Below, piece after piece: positions 31,637-40,369 of a stretch of 62,655 bases of DNA; position 1 is the stretch's first letter, and each line of letters begins with the position of its first letter. This DNA is from a virus, in the IMG/VR virus record IMGVR_UViG_3300029989_000020, positions 1-62,655 of that record; one strand, given 5' to 3'. The notes under the pieces were generated by a model that saw only the letters and a program-made list of their open reading frames with translations, was not told the DNA's origin and ran no database searches. Made by a program: the position numbers and the translations under genes.

Positions 31637-33112
31637 TTACTGAATGGCAATCGACGCCATCTCAATATGTTGAACGCTGCCCCCATCGCAATAGAAAAAT
31701 TTAATGGGCGGTGTACCGCGAGCAGCGCGAACTTGCGCAGTGGCCGGCAGGATTTGCAGATACCAACCACGCGAGGAAAGCACTGTATCAATTTGCACTC
31801 CAGCGGCTGCATTCACCAGCGCTTTTTGTTGCGACGACAGCGGAATATTTGCGCGGATCGAGCCGAAGTTCAACGCCTCGTTAATCGGGTCCATGCACGC
31901 AGCTTCGATCAAGCTGTAGCCTGCATCGGTGTATGGAATCGAAGTCGAGGCGATCAGCAAATTAATCAGCGCCAATTGGAACTGACTGTTCAGGCGAATC
32001 TGATTGATGTAGCTGTCGATGTAGTCGAAATCGCCCGATACAACGCCATCCATCATGAACTGGAAGCTGTCTGCAGCGGTGGCAACGTAGCCGTAATAAT
32101 TGTAGCCGTTCGTTTTCAGGTTCGCTGCGGTAGCGCCATCCGTGACGCTGGCAGGCAGGCCGCCTTGCGACTTGTATGCAAACGTGATGCGGCCATTCGT
32201 AGCGGCGAAGTCAATCGATGCAGCCGTGCCGCAAACGAAGGCAGCATGCACAGCAGTGCCGTAGAAGGGGCTGGAGCCGGATTGATTGAGCGTGTTGACG
32301 ATGACGCCGAACGAAGAGGCATTGCCAGGCTGCGTCGCGGTGATGTCCGTATCCCACTCCGAATACAGGAAGCGCTTGCCTTGTGCATTCGTCCACGTAG
32401 CGAAGGCCAGCTTGTCGGCAATGACAGGCTCCCACATCGTCATGAAGGTTGCCCAGTTCAGCGTGACGGCCGTAATGGCGTCCATGGCTGCGGCTGGCGT
32501 GCTTGCAAGGGAGCCTTGCGAGGTGACTGCGCCCATGACCTGGCTCAAGCGCAGGCTATTGGCCATCGTGCCAGTGACATAGCTGATGGTCGATGTGGCG
32601 CCGGTCGTACTGGATGTGATGACGAAGGCCTGACGAATCGAATCGTATGTGACGGTGCCGCCCAGCGAAGTAAATGCCGCCTGGATGATCGTTGCAGCGT
32701 TCGAAAAGCTAGTCGCAGCCGTCAGCGTGATAACGCTCGATGTTTTGGTTGTGCCGTCAATCGTGACGATCAGCGTGCCGGTCATGGCCTTCAACTGGTC
32801 AAGCGTTACAGCCGCCAGCGATGCGCCACGGGTATAGGCTGCGACTGGCGCGGTGGCATATTGCGAGAAGTACAGATTGCCAGGCTTCGCCGTGGAATTC
32901 TCGTAGCCCGCGAAATACACGTCAGCCAATGCCTTCTCGCTGCTTGATGGGCCGAAGAACGTGCCAACATCATTAGCTGTTGGGAATGGCTGCACAGCAC
33001 CAATAGGCACGGCAGCGTTATTTGTCAGCATTACGGCAGTCATCGCCATTGCTGCACCACCCCCGCTAATAACCGCCGGGTTAATCTTTACATAAGCGCT
33101 TGCTGGAATCAT
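31637..33112 (-). CDS. Tail sheath protein (DUF3383-like), 491 aa
   Basis: MIPASAYVKINPAVISGGGAAMAM, KALADVYFAGYENSTAKPGNLYFSQ, MTAVTLNWATFMTMWEP, KDGTAAN-type TDGATAANLKTNGYNYYG and C-terminal LPATAQVRAARGTPPIKFFYCDGGSVQ are those of DUF3383 sheath-like proteins. Contraction of this sheath drives injection. Followed by tube, chaperone and tape measure. Confidence 0.88.
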   Translation of the reverse strand: MIPASAYVKINPAVISGGGAAMAMTAVMLTNNAAVPIGAVQPFPTANDVGTFFGPSSSEKALADVYFAGYENSTAKPGNLYFSQYATAPVAAYTRGASLAAVTLDQLKAMTGTLIVTIDGTTKTSSVITLTAATSFSNAATIIQAAFTSLGGTVTYDSIRQAFVITSSTTGATSTISYVTGTMANSLRLSQVMGAVTSQGSLASTPAAAMDAITAVTLNWATFMTMWEPVIADKLAFATWTNAQGKRFLYSEWDTDITATQPGNASSFGVIVNTLNQSGSSPFYGTAVHAAFVCGTAASIDFAATNGRITFAYKSQGGLPASVTDGATAANLKTNGYNYYGYVATAADSFQFMMDGVVSGDFDYIDSYINQIRLNSQFQLALINLLIASTSIPYTDAGYSLIEAACMDPINEALNFGSIRANIPLSSQQKALVNAAAGVQIDTVLSSRGWYLQILPATAQVRAARGTPPIKFFYCDGGSVQHIEMASIAIQ

Positions 33113-33118
33113 TTTGAA

Positions 33119-33619
33119 TTACTCCGGTGGATATTCGACATCAACGTTGATCAACTCAACAGTCGCACGGTCAAAAAAATCTTGTGGTACGGTTACAACA
33201 GGATTGTATTGCAAAACAGCGTTTAGCATCCAGCGCTGTTCAAAGTTAGCTTCTCCGTCTACAATCGGGAGTTGCTTTGGGTCATCTGCATAAAGCGGCG
33301 CGCAAGTCGGCGCCATTTTATCCACTGCATAATCGTCGCGCCACGTAGCGCAGATAGTCGCTGCCCAGTCGCTTGACAGCGGGCCATAGCAATCAATCTG
33401 GATTGAGTAATCCATGTTGGTCTGAATGTTCTTGTTAGCTAGGCCATCGTATGAACGCTGATTCGTGGCAAGCCGATTGCTCATGATCGGCGTGAGGCAG
33501 ATAAACGGCTGCTTGGGCATCGGGACACCGTTATCAAGCCCGCGCACCACTTCGCAATCAATCAGGCTCAAGATGTAGGCCCGAACGGCGATAAAGATTG
33601 CTTGCTGATTAGGCGTCAT
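33119..33619 (-). CDS. Neck/tail-terminator-like protein (LIC_12616-like), 166 aa
   Basis: MPKQPFICLTPIMSNRLATNQRSYDG and DYSIQIDCYGPLSSDWAATICATWRDDYAV... match a neck protein family located just before sheath genes. Likely joins head and tail. Overlaps the next gene upstream by 11 bases. Confidence 0.75.
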   Translation of the reverse strand: MTPNQQAIFIAVRAYILSLIDCEVVRGLDNGVPMPKQPFICLTPIMSNRLATNQRSYDGLANKNIQTNMDYSIQIDCYGPLSSDWAATICATWRDDYAVDKMAPTCAPLYADDPKQLPIVDGEANFEQRWMLNAVLQYNPVVTVPQDFFDRATVELINVDVEYPPE

Positions 33620-33998
33620 TTTGCAGCACCACGAAAACGGCCGACCATTGTGGCCAAGTCTCCATCACATTCGTAATCTTCCACGATTGCACAGGCGCAC
33701 CAGGGACTTGTGGGAACATGAGGAAATCGCCGCCCTTGCCATCAGGACGCACGATGCCTTGCTTATTGCCGTAGTCGTACACCTTTCGCACGACGCCCTG
33801 AATGCCGAGATTGTTCAATCGCTCGATGTCCTTGCCACTTGCAGCTTGCGCTTGGATGACAACCGGAACTAGGTCATAGCCAGGCGTGCGCGTGCCATCC
33901 AGTGCGGTCACGTACAGCCCCGTGCTGCGCTTCCACGTCGCCGCGATATCAGGATTCACTTGCGGGATATGCCCGCGTACCATCGCGTGCAAATTCAT
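33609..33998 (-). CDS. Head-tail connector/collar protein, 129 aa
   Basis: A beta-rich protein (GLYVTALDGTRTPGYDLVPVVIQAQ, IRPDGKGGDFLMFPQVPGAPVQSWKITNVMETW). Position between the gp10-like and neck genes is that of collar proteins in similar phages. ATGA overlap upstream. Confidence 0.65.
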   Translation of the reverse strand: MNLHAMVRGHIPQVNPDIAATWKRSTGLYVTALDGTRTPGYDLVPVVIQAQAASGKDIERLNNLGIQGVVRKVYDYGNKQGIVRPDGKGGDFLMFPQVPGAPVQSWKITNVMETWPQWSAVFVVLQNDA

Positions 33999-34444
33999 TC
34001 CACATTCCCCACTATGCTAGTGCAGGTCGCAATCATGTAACCGGTGCGGTTCAATGGCTCATCCGTGAAACCGTCGCGGTGACGCTGGGCCTTTGTGGAT
34101 TCCGCAAGCTCGGGCGAGGATACATCGCTGATCGCCTTACGGATATCGCCGGCTGCTTTTTGCCCCACAATTGTAAGAACGTTTTCCGCCGTGGTCGCAC
34201 CACGCAAAACAGCCTTGACGCCCTTTTCGATATCCTCAGTCCATTTTTCTTTTTGAGCATTGAACGTGGGGCGGATGAATGGGCGCGGCGGAATATTCGC
34301 GCCAGGCGCGCCAAATTCTTGAATGATCGCTATTTCTGCGACTTTCTTACCATTGGGATATTCTGCCGATTCAAACCAGCCTACTTTTGCCTGGCGCCCA
34401 TTGAACCCCTCAAGGCGCCGCGCAAGTTCCTCTTCCATGCTCAC
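33995..34444 (-). CDS. Tail completion protein (HK97 gp10-like), 149 aa
   Basis: KVGWFESAEYPNGKKVAEIAIIQEFGAPGANIPPRPFIRPTF is the signature of the gp10-like family; C-terminal SPELAESTKAQRHRDG...PLNRTGYM fits. The start is GTG 34444 overlapping the upstream stop (GTGA) or ATG 34438. Confidence 0.8.
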   Translation of the reverse strand: MSMEEELARRLEGFNGRQAKVGWFESAEYPNGKKVAEIAIIQEFGAPGANIPPRPFIRPTFNAQKEKWTEDIEKGVKAVLRGATTAENVLTIVGQKAAGDIRKAISDVSSPELAESTKAQRHRDGFTDEPLNRTGYMIATCTSIVGNVE

Positions 34445-34878
34445 TGGAACACCCCATAGGTGCGACGGAAGCCGGCAGTCTCAGGCAGGCCACCAATGGT
34501 GAAGCCACCCACAGTCAGTGTTTGCAGAAGCGCCCAAAGTTGCATGCCGTAAGGCGTGGATGCCAGCCAGAACTGCCAGCCGCTCTTTGTCGGAGGTGCG
34601 GCCATGGAAATGCTCACACTTCCCTCCGTAGCGCCTGTGACGATTCCAGGCGCCTGCCCATTCCCAATCATCAGGAAGGATTGCGCCAAGTGCGCCGTGA
34701 TCAGGTTAAGCGCGAGCTGCAACGTGTCGCCACAGATCAGACAATTGTCGTAGCTGTATATGTACTGATTCCCCATCGTCCACCACATTTGAATGGACGC
34801 GTCAGGGAATTTAGTAGGATCGGCAAACGCCGGAAACATGGCCCGGAATGCCGGTAGGTCTAGGGTATGCTGGGCCAT
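34441..34878 (-). CDS. DUF4054-like head completion protein, 145 aa
   Basis: LPAFRAMFPAFADPTKFPDASIQMWWTMGNQYI and LNLITAHLAQSFLMIGNG, then VTGATEGSVSISMA: the DUF4054 adaptor family that attaches below the portal. Ends by overlap with the gp10-like gene. Confidence 0.85.
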   Translation of the reverse strand: MAQHTLDLPAFRAMFPAFADPTKFPDASIQMWWTMGNQYIYSYDNCLICGDTLQLALNLITAHLAQSFLMIGNGQAPGIVTGATEGSVSISMAAPPTKSGWQFWLASTPYGMQLWALLQTLTVGGFTIGGLPETAGFRRTYGVFQ

Positions 34879-34887
34879 GTTATCGCC

Positions 34888-35259
34888 TTATTTCTTGCCT
34901 TTTGGCACAACGTCCATCATGCCGCCTGGCTCGTAATCGGACGGCACGATCTGCGCCGACTTGTCGCGGGTGGACATATCGCTGATGACTTTATCGGCAT
35001 CGCCTTTTTTCTTGTCGAACGTGATGAAACCATTTGCAACGTGTTCCTTGAACATGTTGACGGTCTGCAGGAACTCCAGTTCTTCATCTGTCACTTCGGT
35101 GACGACGGCGCCTTGTGGCGTGACGAAGTTCTTGTTCATCAGACCATGACCGCCCGCGATCTTGACGGTGCGGCGGATAATTTGTTGATCGCCCTGGCCG
35201 CTCTTGACGTAATCGGCGTATTCATTGTCGCAGGTCAGTGCGCTGTAAACGTATGGCAT
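34888..35259 (-). CDS. Structural-region hypothetical protein, 123 aa
   Basis: MPYVYSALTCDNEYADYVKSG..., GGHGLMNKNFVTPQGAVVTEVTDEELEFLQ. The type is regularly found after the capsid gene in DUF2184 phages; function unknown, perhaps a minor head protein. GGAGAAGAAAAG before the ATG. Confidence 0.7.
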   Translation of the reverse strand: MPYVYSALTCDNEYADYVKSGQGDQQIIRRTVKIAGGHGLMNKNFVTPQGAVVTEVTDEELEFLQTVNMFKEHVANGFITFDKKKGDADKVISDMSTRDKSAQIVPSDYEPGGMMDVVPKGKK

Positions 35260-35307
35260 CTTTTCTTCTCCGGGTCGGTAATTAGGTAAATAAACCAGAT
35301 TCTATCA

Positions 35308-36240
35308 TTAACAACGACTTACTTTTCCATCTTTCACATATCTACTAATTGATGCCTCGCTAACTCCCAGCGCCTTAGCCATCGCTCTCTGAGAATCATA
35401 AATTTCACCAGTGTTCTTGTCTATGACTTTTTTACTGCACTTTTCAGCAGCTAGTTTTGCCATTTTTCGGCATTGTATCTTGTTCGCATCAGATGCGCGC
35501 CAAATATCCTGTCCTGCGCGGGCCGCCGCGAGATTCGCTGGGTTAGATGCAAAGGCTTTATATCCTTTTTTTGTAGACGCCTGCCCTTCTGGCGTGGCGG
35601 AATACGCGATTACCTTCTGCCGTTGCAATTCTTTTCCCTCTGCGCTCCTAGGGTCTTTTCTTCCCGCAAATATTCTTTTTAAGTGATCCGCCCCGCCTTC
35701 GGCCATCTGTTTTTTTGTTGCCGCTGATTTCATTGCTCGGTATTCTGGTCGCCTCCATGCTATCTTGCCCACCTCAGATTTTAATGGGGTTTTACAAAAT
35801 TCAGCATACCCTTTTTTTGTTTCATGGGATACCTGCCTACCTTTTAATGCAGCACTTAACTTTGCTCGCCAAGCAGGGTTATCCCATACTCTTTCACGCA
35901 TTAGAGCATGCATCACTGGGTTTGTAGCGGAATCTTGGCCTTGCCCTCCTTTGAGGATGTTATAGCCTTTTTTGTTGTTTGTTGAATCACGCAAATCAAT
36001 CTCGGATATTTCCGCAGAACAGCATTCATCGCGGCTATTGTGAGTGCTAATTATATGCATAATAGGCGCTCCGTGTTTTCTCCATGCACAGTAGACGGGG
36101 AGTTTTTTACCCGATCTAGCCGCGTACTTATGACTTTTATATCGAGACTCATAAAGTCCATTGGAATCCGTTTTACTCATTCCAATATAAACTTTTCCAT
36201 TATTAAAAGTCAGCGCATAAACAAAATAAACTACATCCAT
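35308..36240 (-). CDS. GIY-YIG homing endonuclease, 310 aa
   Basis: GIY-YIG nuclease core at residues 1-90 (VYFVYALTFNNGKVYIGMSKTDSNGLYESRYKSHKY...), Arg/Lys-rich NUMOD-type repeats (KKGYAEFCKTPLKSEVGKIAW), and a C-terminal DNA-binding helix-turn-helix (SQRAMAKALGVSEASISRYVKDG). AT-rich, inserted between the capsid and downstream head genes, with its ATG directly after the T-run of a terminator. Confidence 0.92.
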   Translation of the reverse strand: MDVVYFVYALTFNNGKVYIGMSKTDSNGLYESRYKSHKYAARSGKKLPVYCAWRKHGAPIMHIISTHNSRDECCSAEISEIDLRDSTNNKKGYNILKGGQGQDSATNPVMHALMRERVWDNPAWRAKLSAALKGRQVSHETKKGYAEFCKTPLKSEVGKIAWRRPEYRAMKSAATKKQMAEGGADHLKRIFAGRKDPRSAEGKELQRQKVIAYSATPEGQASTKKGYKAFASNPANLAAARAGQDIWRASDANKIQCRKMAKLAAEKCSKKVIDKNTGEIYDSQRAMAKALGVSEASISRYVKDGKVSRC

Positions 36241-36245
36241 AAAAA

Positions 36246-36271
36246 AATCCCCACGGTTTAAGATGGGGATT
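36246..36271 (-). terminator. Terminator after the capsid gene
   Basis: Minus strand: AATCCCC (36271-36265), 12-base loop, GGGGATT (36252-36246), then a T-run to 36241. The GIY-YIG start codon follows the T-run directly at 36240. Confidence 0.85.
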
Positions 36272-36295
36272 AGTGTAACACTCTTTTCGCTGTCG

Positions 36296-37432
36296 CTACG
36301 CGCCCGACCTTCTGATCACCGCAAATGGACGTTTAAGCATCACGCCCGCGCTCGCATTGGCGAAGACTTCTTCGTAGCCCTTCGTCAGTTGCTGCGCGCC
36401 GATGGTGACGAACTTGGCCGGAACCATCTGCATGAACACCTTGCCGTCGTCGGTGCTGCCTTCTGGATACGAATCGGCATACACGTAGAACACGTTTGCG
36501 CCACCGTTGGCGGCGTCCAATTCAGGGGCCGATTCAACTCGTACGTTCGGGTAGTTCTTCGACAGCCATTCTTGCACCGAGTAGCCCAGTTGCGTCGGGA
36601 TCGAGATGTAATCGACCGACGATGGACCCATCGCCCAGGTGATAGGCGTTTTCTTCGGATCGATGACGTTACCCGATTGCACACGCAGGGCGTTCAGGGC
36701 CGACAGAATATCGGCGATGATTTCCAGCGTTGTCTTCGTGGCGAACGTGGACGTACCGGCTGCACCGTTCGGCAGGTTGACGTAGGCAGGCAGCGACGGA
36801 TCGTTCAGGAAGCCATACGTGCGGCCGGCGCCGTTGTTGAAGCCGTAGAAGCCGATGTAGTTACGCTGCACTTCCAAGCCCATGACAGCAGCCACGCGCT
36901 TTTCAGCGGCGCTGTTGTAGTTCATGGCCGATGCGCGCTTTTCTTCCAGGTAGCCGACTTGCAGGCCTTCTTGGTGGCGCACGATGGAGCGGCGTTCCCA
37001 GTTGGTGTTCCAGTTGGTCATCGGGACGTTGTTGCTGTCCTGGTAGATCGACGCGTTACCCGTGCGCTCGCTGAAACCTTGAACGATTTCTTCGTCCTCG
37101 ATGCGGCCCATGGTAGTCTCGCCGATCAGGCGGTCAATGGCTCGGTCACGGGTGGTGACGAACACGAAGCCTGGCGCAAAATGCTGCAGGAACTGGATCG
37201 GCGTGGTGATCGATGGCGTGCTCAGTGGCGCGGTCAGGTTGGTATCCATCGCGCTGTTGATCATGTGCGCACCGTCCTTGTACGCAGAGTACATCTGGCC
37301 AATGGCCCGCTGCGTGAAGGTGATGCCGATGTTGTCCAGGGCGGCAACGTCTGCCATGGATTGAACTGGGTAATCGCTCAGTGCGCCCACTTTTCGGGCA
37401 GAGCGATGACCACGGATTTTTGTTTCTTCCAT
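36296..37432 (-). CDS. Major capsid protein (DUF2184-like), 378 aa
   Basis: FLQHFAPGFVFVTTRDRAIDRLIGETTMGRIEDEEIVQGFSE, ERRSIVRHQEGLQVGYLEEKRASAMNYNSAAEKR, GFNNGAGRTYGFLNDPSLPAYV and MVPAKFVTIGAQQLTKGYEEVFANASAGVMLKRPFAVIR match the DUF2184 capsid family. Length, position and good codon use all fit the main coat protein. Confidence 0.92.
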   Translation of the reverse strand: MEETKIRGHRSARKVGALSDYPVQSMADVAALDNIGITFTQRAIGQMYSAYKDGAHMINSAMDTNLTAPLSTPSITTPIQFLQHFAPGFVFVTTRDRAIDRLIGETTMGRIEDEEIVQGFSERTGNASIYQDSNNVPMTNWNTNWERRSIVRHQEGLQVGYLEEKRASAMNYNSAAEKRVAAVMGLEVQRNYIGFYGFNNGAGRTYGFLNDPSLPAYVNLPNGAAGTSTFATKTTLEIIADILSALNALRVQSGNVIDPKKTPITWAMGPSSVDYISIPTQLGYSVQEWLSKNYPNVRVESAPELDAANGGANVFYVYADSYPEGSTDDGKVFMQMVPAKFVTIGAQQLTKGYEEVFANASAGVMLKRPFAVIRRSGA

Positions 37433-37444
37433 TTTTTGCCCCTA

Positions 37445-37948
37445 TTAGCTGTTAAGCAGTTGGATGATTGCCAGCGAATTGGCAGTCGTGATATTGCGCA
37501 AGATGAACGATGCGCCAGGGATCAACGTGTGGCTTGCTGGTGGCGTTCCGCCTGGCGCTGCGGCGATGATGCCGGTAGCATTCGCGTAGGCCACGCCATC
37601 GCCGATATTCGCGGTCGTGGACGTGATGATGAACACGCCTGGAATGGTCGTGGTCGCTTCGACTGGCAGCTCATTAGGCAGCGTCAGGGTAGGCGACAGC
37701 GGGCCGGTAGCGCCACCGAGCGATGCGTATTGCTTGCTGTTGGTCAGGATGCCGGCGAAGACGCCAGTGCCACCAGCGACAGCAACGCCATCGGTAGCAG
37801 CAACCATCGTCACAGCGCGGCCGATGACGTTTTGGGTAGGATCGGTGGTGCGCAGAACAACGTTCTTTGCGCGCACTGGGCCGTCAAGGGCGCGGTCGCC
37901 GACGATGCCATCCGCAGGGAATTGGCGTACAACTGATTGAAATGCCAT
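37445..37948 (-). CDS. Capsid cement/decoration-like protein, 167 aa
   Basis: Small beta-rich protein directly before the capsid gene (VVRQFPADGIVGDRALDGPVRAKN..., GVFAGILTNSKQYASLGG, VEATTTIPGVFIITST). This is the usual position and style of decoration proteins in DUF2184 phages. Confidence 0.78.
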   Translation of the reverse strand: MAFQSVVRQFPADGIVGDRALDGPVRAKNVVLRTTDPTQNVIGRAVTMVAATDGVAVAGGTGVFAGILTNSKQYASLGGATGPLSPTLTLPNELPVEATTTIPGVFIITSTTANIGDGVAYANATGIIAAAPGGTPPASHTLIPGASFILRNITTANSLAIIQLLNS

Positions 37949-37960
37949 GGTTGCTGCTCC

Positions 37961-39226
37961 TTACTTAACGTGCGTAGCCAGGTAGGCCGCGCCGGTGGAT
38001 TTTTGAACGTCGATGGAATCCATGCCGTATGCCTGCGATGGCGATGGACGGCCGGCCAGGTAGCTTTCGACGCGGATTTCGGCATTGTCTTTCGGCAGCT
38101 TCAATTGATCTGCGATATATTCCGCCGTCTGCTTGAGTGTCATCGAGTCATGGGCAAAACTGCCAATGAAATGGCTGGCACGCGAAGCCAAGTCATTCTT
38201 TTTGGCGATTTCCACCATGATGGCTGCCGAGTCCATTGCTGCAGGCTTGGCTTCCAAAGCTGTGATTTTCGCCGTCAGTTCTTTGACATGCTTCAAGGCC
38301 GCGTCCATGGCTTCGGATTTTTTGCCGTCTTCTTCTTCTTTAGCTTTCCGTGCGGCTTCTTCCTCGGCCGCTTTCTTTTCGGCCTCGGCATCATCCATGG
38401 CCTTTTTATCGGCCTCTTCCTTCGCTTTCTTTTCGTCTTCGTCCTTGGCCGCTTTTTTCTCGCCCTCGGCTTCGTCCATTGCGCCTTGCATCTTATCGAC
38501 GGTCGCAGTGAGCGCAGCGACGGCCTTTACCAGTTCTTCCAGTTCCATTTGTTGCTCCTTACTTTCAAGTTTGAATGTCATGCTGTCCATGACTGACACA
38601 TCCGGGCCGCTGCGACCCTTTACAACTAATGCACTGTGATTGCCGCGTATCCGGCGCTGGACGTATTCATACGCCTGGCCATCAAACACTCCGCTTTCTT
38701 TTGACCATTTGCAACTATAGCCGGCTGAAACCTGTTCTTTGCCAATTTCAATTGAATCGAGCGTTTGTGCGGAATATACACGCAAATTGGCGCGGAGGTA
38801 TGGGAATTCAAAATATACCTTTTCCCCGATTACTCCTTCGACGCGCTTATTGTCTGTTTTGACAAGGGTTCCGATATTGCCTAGCAGGTTCTCGGGATGC
38901 TCGTTTATGAATGGCGTGAGCTTGAATGACTCGATGGTTTCAGGATCATTCAATTCCTCTTGCGGACGAAGCACCATGTAAATCTTGCTTTTGTCATCCG
39001 CGCCGATTTGCGAGCCGAGATAGGGGAATACGCCAACCTTGGAGATTGGATTGTCTTCGATGGTCATCCAGCCGAAGTCATCGAACTTGCGGGCGCTTTC
39101 GTCCATGGCCGCGCCAGCTTCTTTATAAGCAATTGCAGCGGCCTGCTCGGGGCTATGTCCCGCTGCAATCAGCTCCTCTATATTGGCCTGGATAATTTCT
39201 TTGGAACTGCCTTTTTTCAGCGGCAT
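37961..39226 (-). CDS. DUF2213 prohead protease/scaffold protein, 421 aa
   Basis: Residues 1-45 form an EL-IAAGHS-EQAAAIAYKEAG helix; 50-230 is the DUF2213 domain (NPISKVGVFPYLGSQIG, QVSAGYSCKWSKESG, GNHSALVVKGRSGPDVSVMD, with probable catalytic His and Ser); 235-330 is an Ala/Lys/Glu coiled scaffold (EEADKKAMDDAEAEKKAAEEEA). A protease fused to scaffold is standard in these phages. Confidence 0.85.
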   Translation of the reverse strand: MPLKKGSSKEIIQANIEELIAAGHSPEQAAAIAYKEAGAAMDESARKFDDFGWMTIEDNPISKVGVFPYLGSQIGADDKSKIYMVLRPQEELNDPETIESFKLTPFINEHPENLLGNIGTLVKTDNKRVEGVIGEKVYFEFPYLRANLRVYSAQTLDSIEIGKEQVSAGYSCKWSKESGVFDGQAYEYVQRRIRGNHSALVVKGRSGPDVSVMDSMTFKLESKEQQMELEELVKAVAALTATVDKMQGAMDEAEGEKKAAKDEDEKKAKEEADKKAMDDAEAEKKAAEEEAARKAKEEEDGKKSEAMDAALKHVKELTAKITALEAKPAAMDSAAIMVEIAKKNDLASRASHFIGSFAHDSMTLKQTAEYIADQLKLPKDNAEIRVESYLAGRPSPSQAYGMDSIDVQKSTGAAYLATHVK

Positions 39227-39227
39227 T

Positions 39228-39383
39228 TTAAACTTTCCATCCGGCTATCTGGTAGCCCATCAGAAACAACATGCGATTACATGGCTTCTCATCCATGTTG
39301 ATTGTCAGCAGCATGAGAGCGGGGCCAATCAGTTTCTTGACGGTCAGCGATAAGGTAACGATCATTTCATCTGCGATATTCAT
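39228..39383 (-). CDS. Small hypothetical protein, 51 aa
   Basis: ATG 39383 behind GAGGGCAATAG; begins MNIADEMIVTLSLTVKK and ends MGYQIAGWKV. Weakly hydrophobic. Stop TAA is two bases before the DUF2213 ATG. Its role, perhaps head assembly, is unknown. Confidence 0.6.
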   Translation of the reverse strand: MNIADEMIVTLSLTVKKLIGPALMLLTINMDEKPCNRMLFLMGYQIAGWKV

Positions 39384-39401
39384 CTATTGCCCTCACATGC
39401 C

Positions 39402-39533
39402 CTAAAAATCAATGCCAAGAATTTGATATTGACGGCCCGCTTTGCAGAACACCAATCGACCAAAAATCTTCATCACCGAGCATGCGCCAGCTTTGGCATA
39501 TTCAAATCCAGCAAACTTGTAATGCTTATACAT
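39402..39533 (-). CDS. Small hypothetical protein, 43 aa
   Basis: ATG 39533 behind GAGGGATGCC; MYKHYKFAGFEYAKAGACSVM..., a basic aromatic protein ending ILGIDF. It lies nine bases after the head morphogenesis stop and is followed by the 51-aa gene. Unrecognised. Confidence 0.6.
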   Translation of the reverse strand: MYKHYKFAGFEYAKAGACSVMKIFGRLVFCKAGRQYQILGIDF

Positions 39534-39541
39534 GGCATCCC

Positions 39542-40369
39542 TCACATATCGTCAAAATTAATTACCGGCAGGAAACTACAGCGGCAAAATGGACTTTCAC
39601 CGGGGATAACATTTTCTCCCTTGTCCCCAATTGGCGCACCTTCGGATAAAACGAATTCTTTCCCATTATATGCTTTATGCAAAGGACGCGGCTCTTTCGT
39701 TCCGCCAGTGTGAATCCAGATTCCTTTTTTCACGCCGGCCGCTTTTGCCCGTTCAATGTTGACAGTATTGTATGCTTTTCGTGACTGATCCAGAGCGATA
39801 TTCCGCGACCTACGTTCCGACATTCCGCCGTATTTCTTAATCTCTTCCTGCAGCGGCCCAATGCCACCAGTTCCAGTAATCGAGCGGTTCACCGCGCCCT
39901 TGATGCGATCAAGGTATTGCGTCGGGATCGACTTAATCAAATCCACGTTTTCGCTGATACTGGCCTCAAACATGTCGCGCATACCCTGCGGCATATCCTC
40001 GACTTTGAGTGTTACCTCGCCAGTCATCTTCTTGAATGAGCGTTTCAGATTCGCTTTGCTCTGCTCGTCAACCTCTCCCAGCATCCTGCGCGCTAGGCGG
40101 CTTGCATAGCTCGTGTACAGGCGGTCAAAACGCGAGGTAAGCAGATTGAGCATCTGCCGCGCCTGCAGTGCAATGCTGGCATCCTGCGCGAAGAACTCCT
40201 TTGCGTCGGGCGTGCGGAAAAGTTCCTTGACGGCCTCTTGCGTGGCCTTGGTCATTTCCCGCGCCAGCTTGCGCAGCTCCCGCGAGTATCGCTCTTCGAT
40301 CCCCACGGGGTTATGCAGCGCCAGGCCGCGCAGTTGCTTAGGCTGTTGCGGTGGCGTCGTCTTGGTCAT
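39542..40369 (-). CDS. Mu F-like/SPP1 gp7-like head morphogenesis protein, 275 aa
   Basis: Helical protein with NIALDQSRKAYNTVNIERAKAAGVKKGIWIHTGG, PLHKAYNGKEFVLSEG and C-terminal GESPFCRCSFLPVI, the family end motif (C-R-C). Minor head protein associated with the portal. Start ATG 40369 (MTKTTPPQQ) is my choice; 40402 or 40387 would overlap the portal gene more. Confidence 0.87.
   Translation of the reverse strand: MTKTTPPQQPKQLRGLALHNPVGIEERYSRELRKLAREMTKATQEAVKELFRTPDAKEFFAQDASIALQARQMLNLLTSRFDRLYTSYASRLARRMLGEVDEQSKANLKRSFKKMTGEVTLKVEDMPQGMRDMFEASISENVDLIKSIPTQYLDRIKGAVNRSITGTGGIGPLQEEIKKYGGMSERRSRNIALDQSRKAYNTVNIERAKAAGVKKGIWIHTGGTKEPRPLHKAYNGKEFVLSEGAPIGDKGENVIPGESPFCRCSFLPVINFDDM

Noticed and set aside
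31619-32947. 442-codon plus-strand frame across the sheath gene
   Set aside because: Antisense shadow of the sheath gene; composition Arg/Cys-rich and unlike protein.
36263-37936. 557-codon plus-strand frame opposite the capsid genes
   Set aside because: Antisense shadow of two well-supported structural genes; His/Arg-rich, no start signal.
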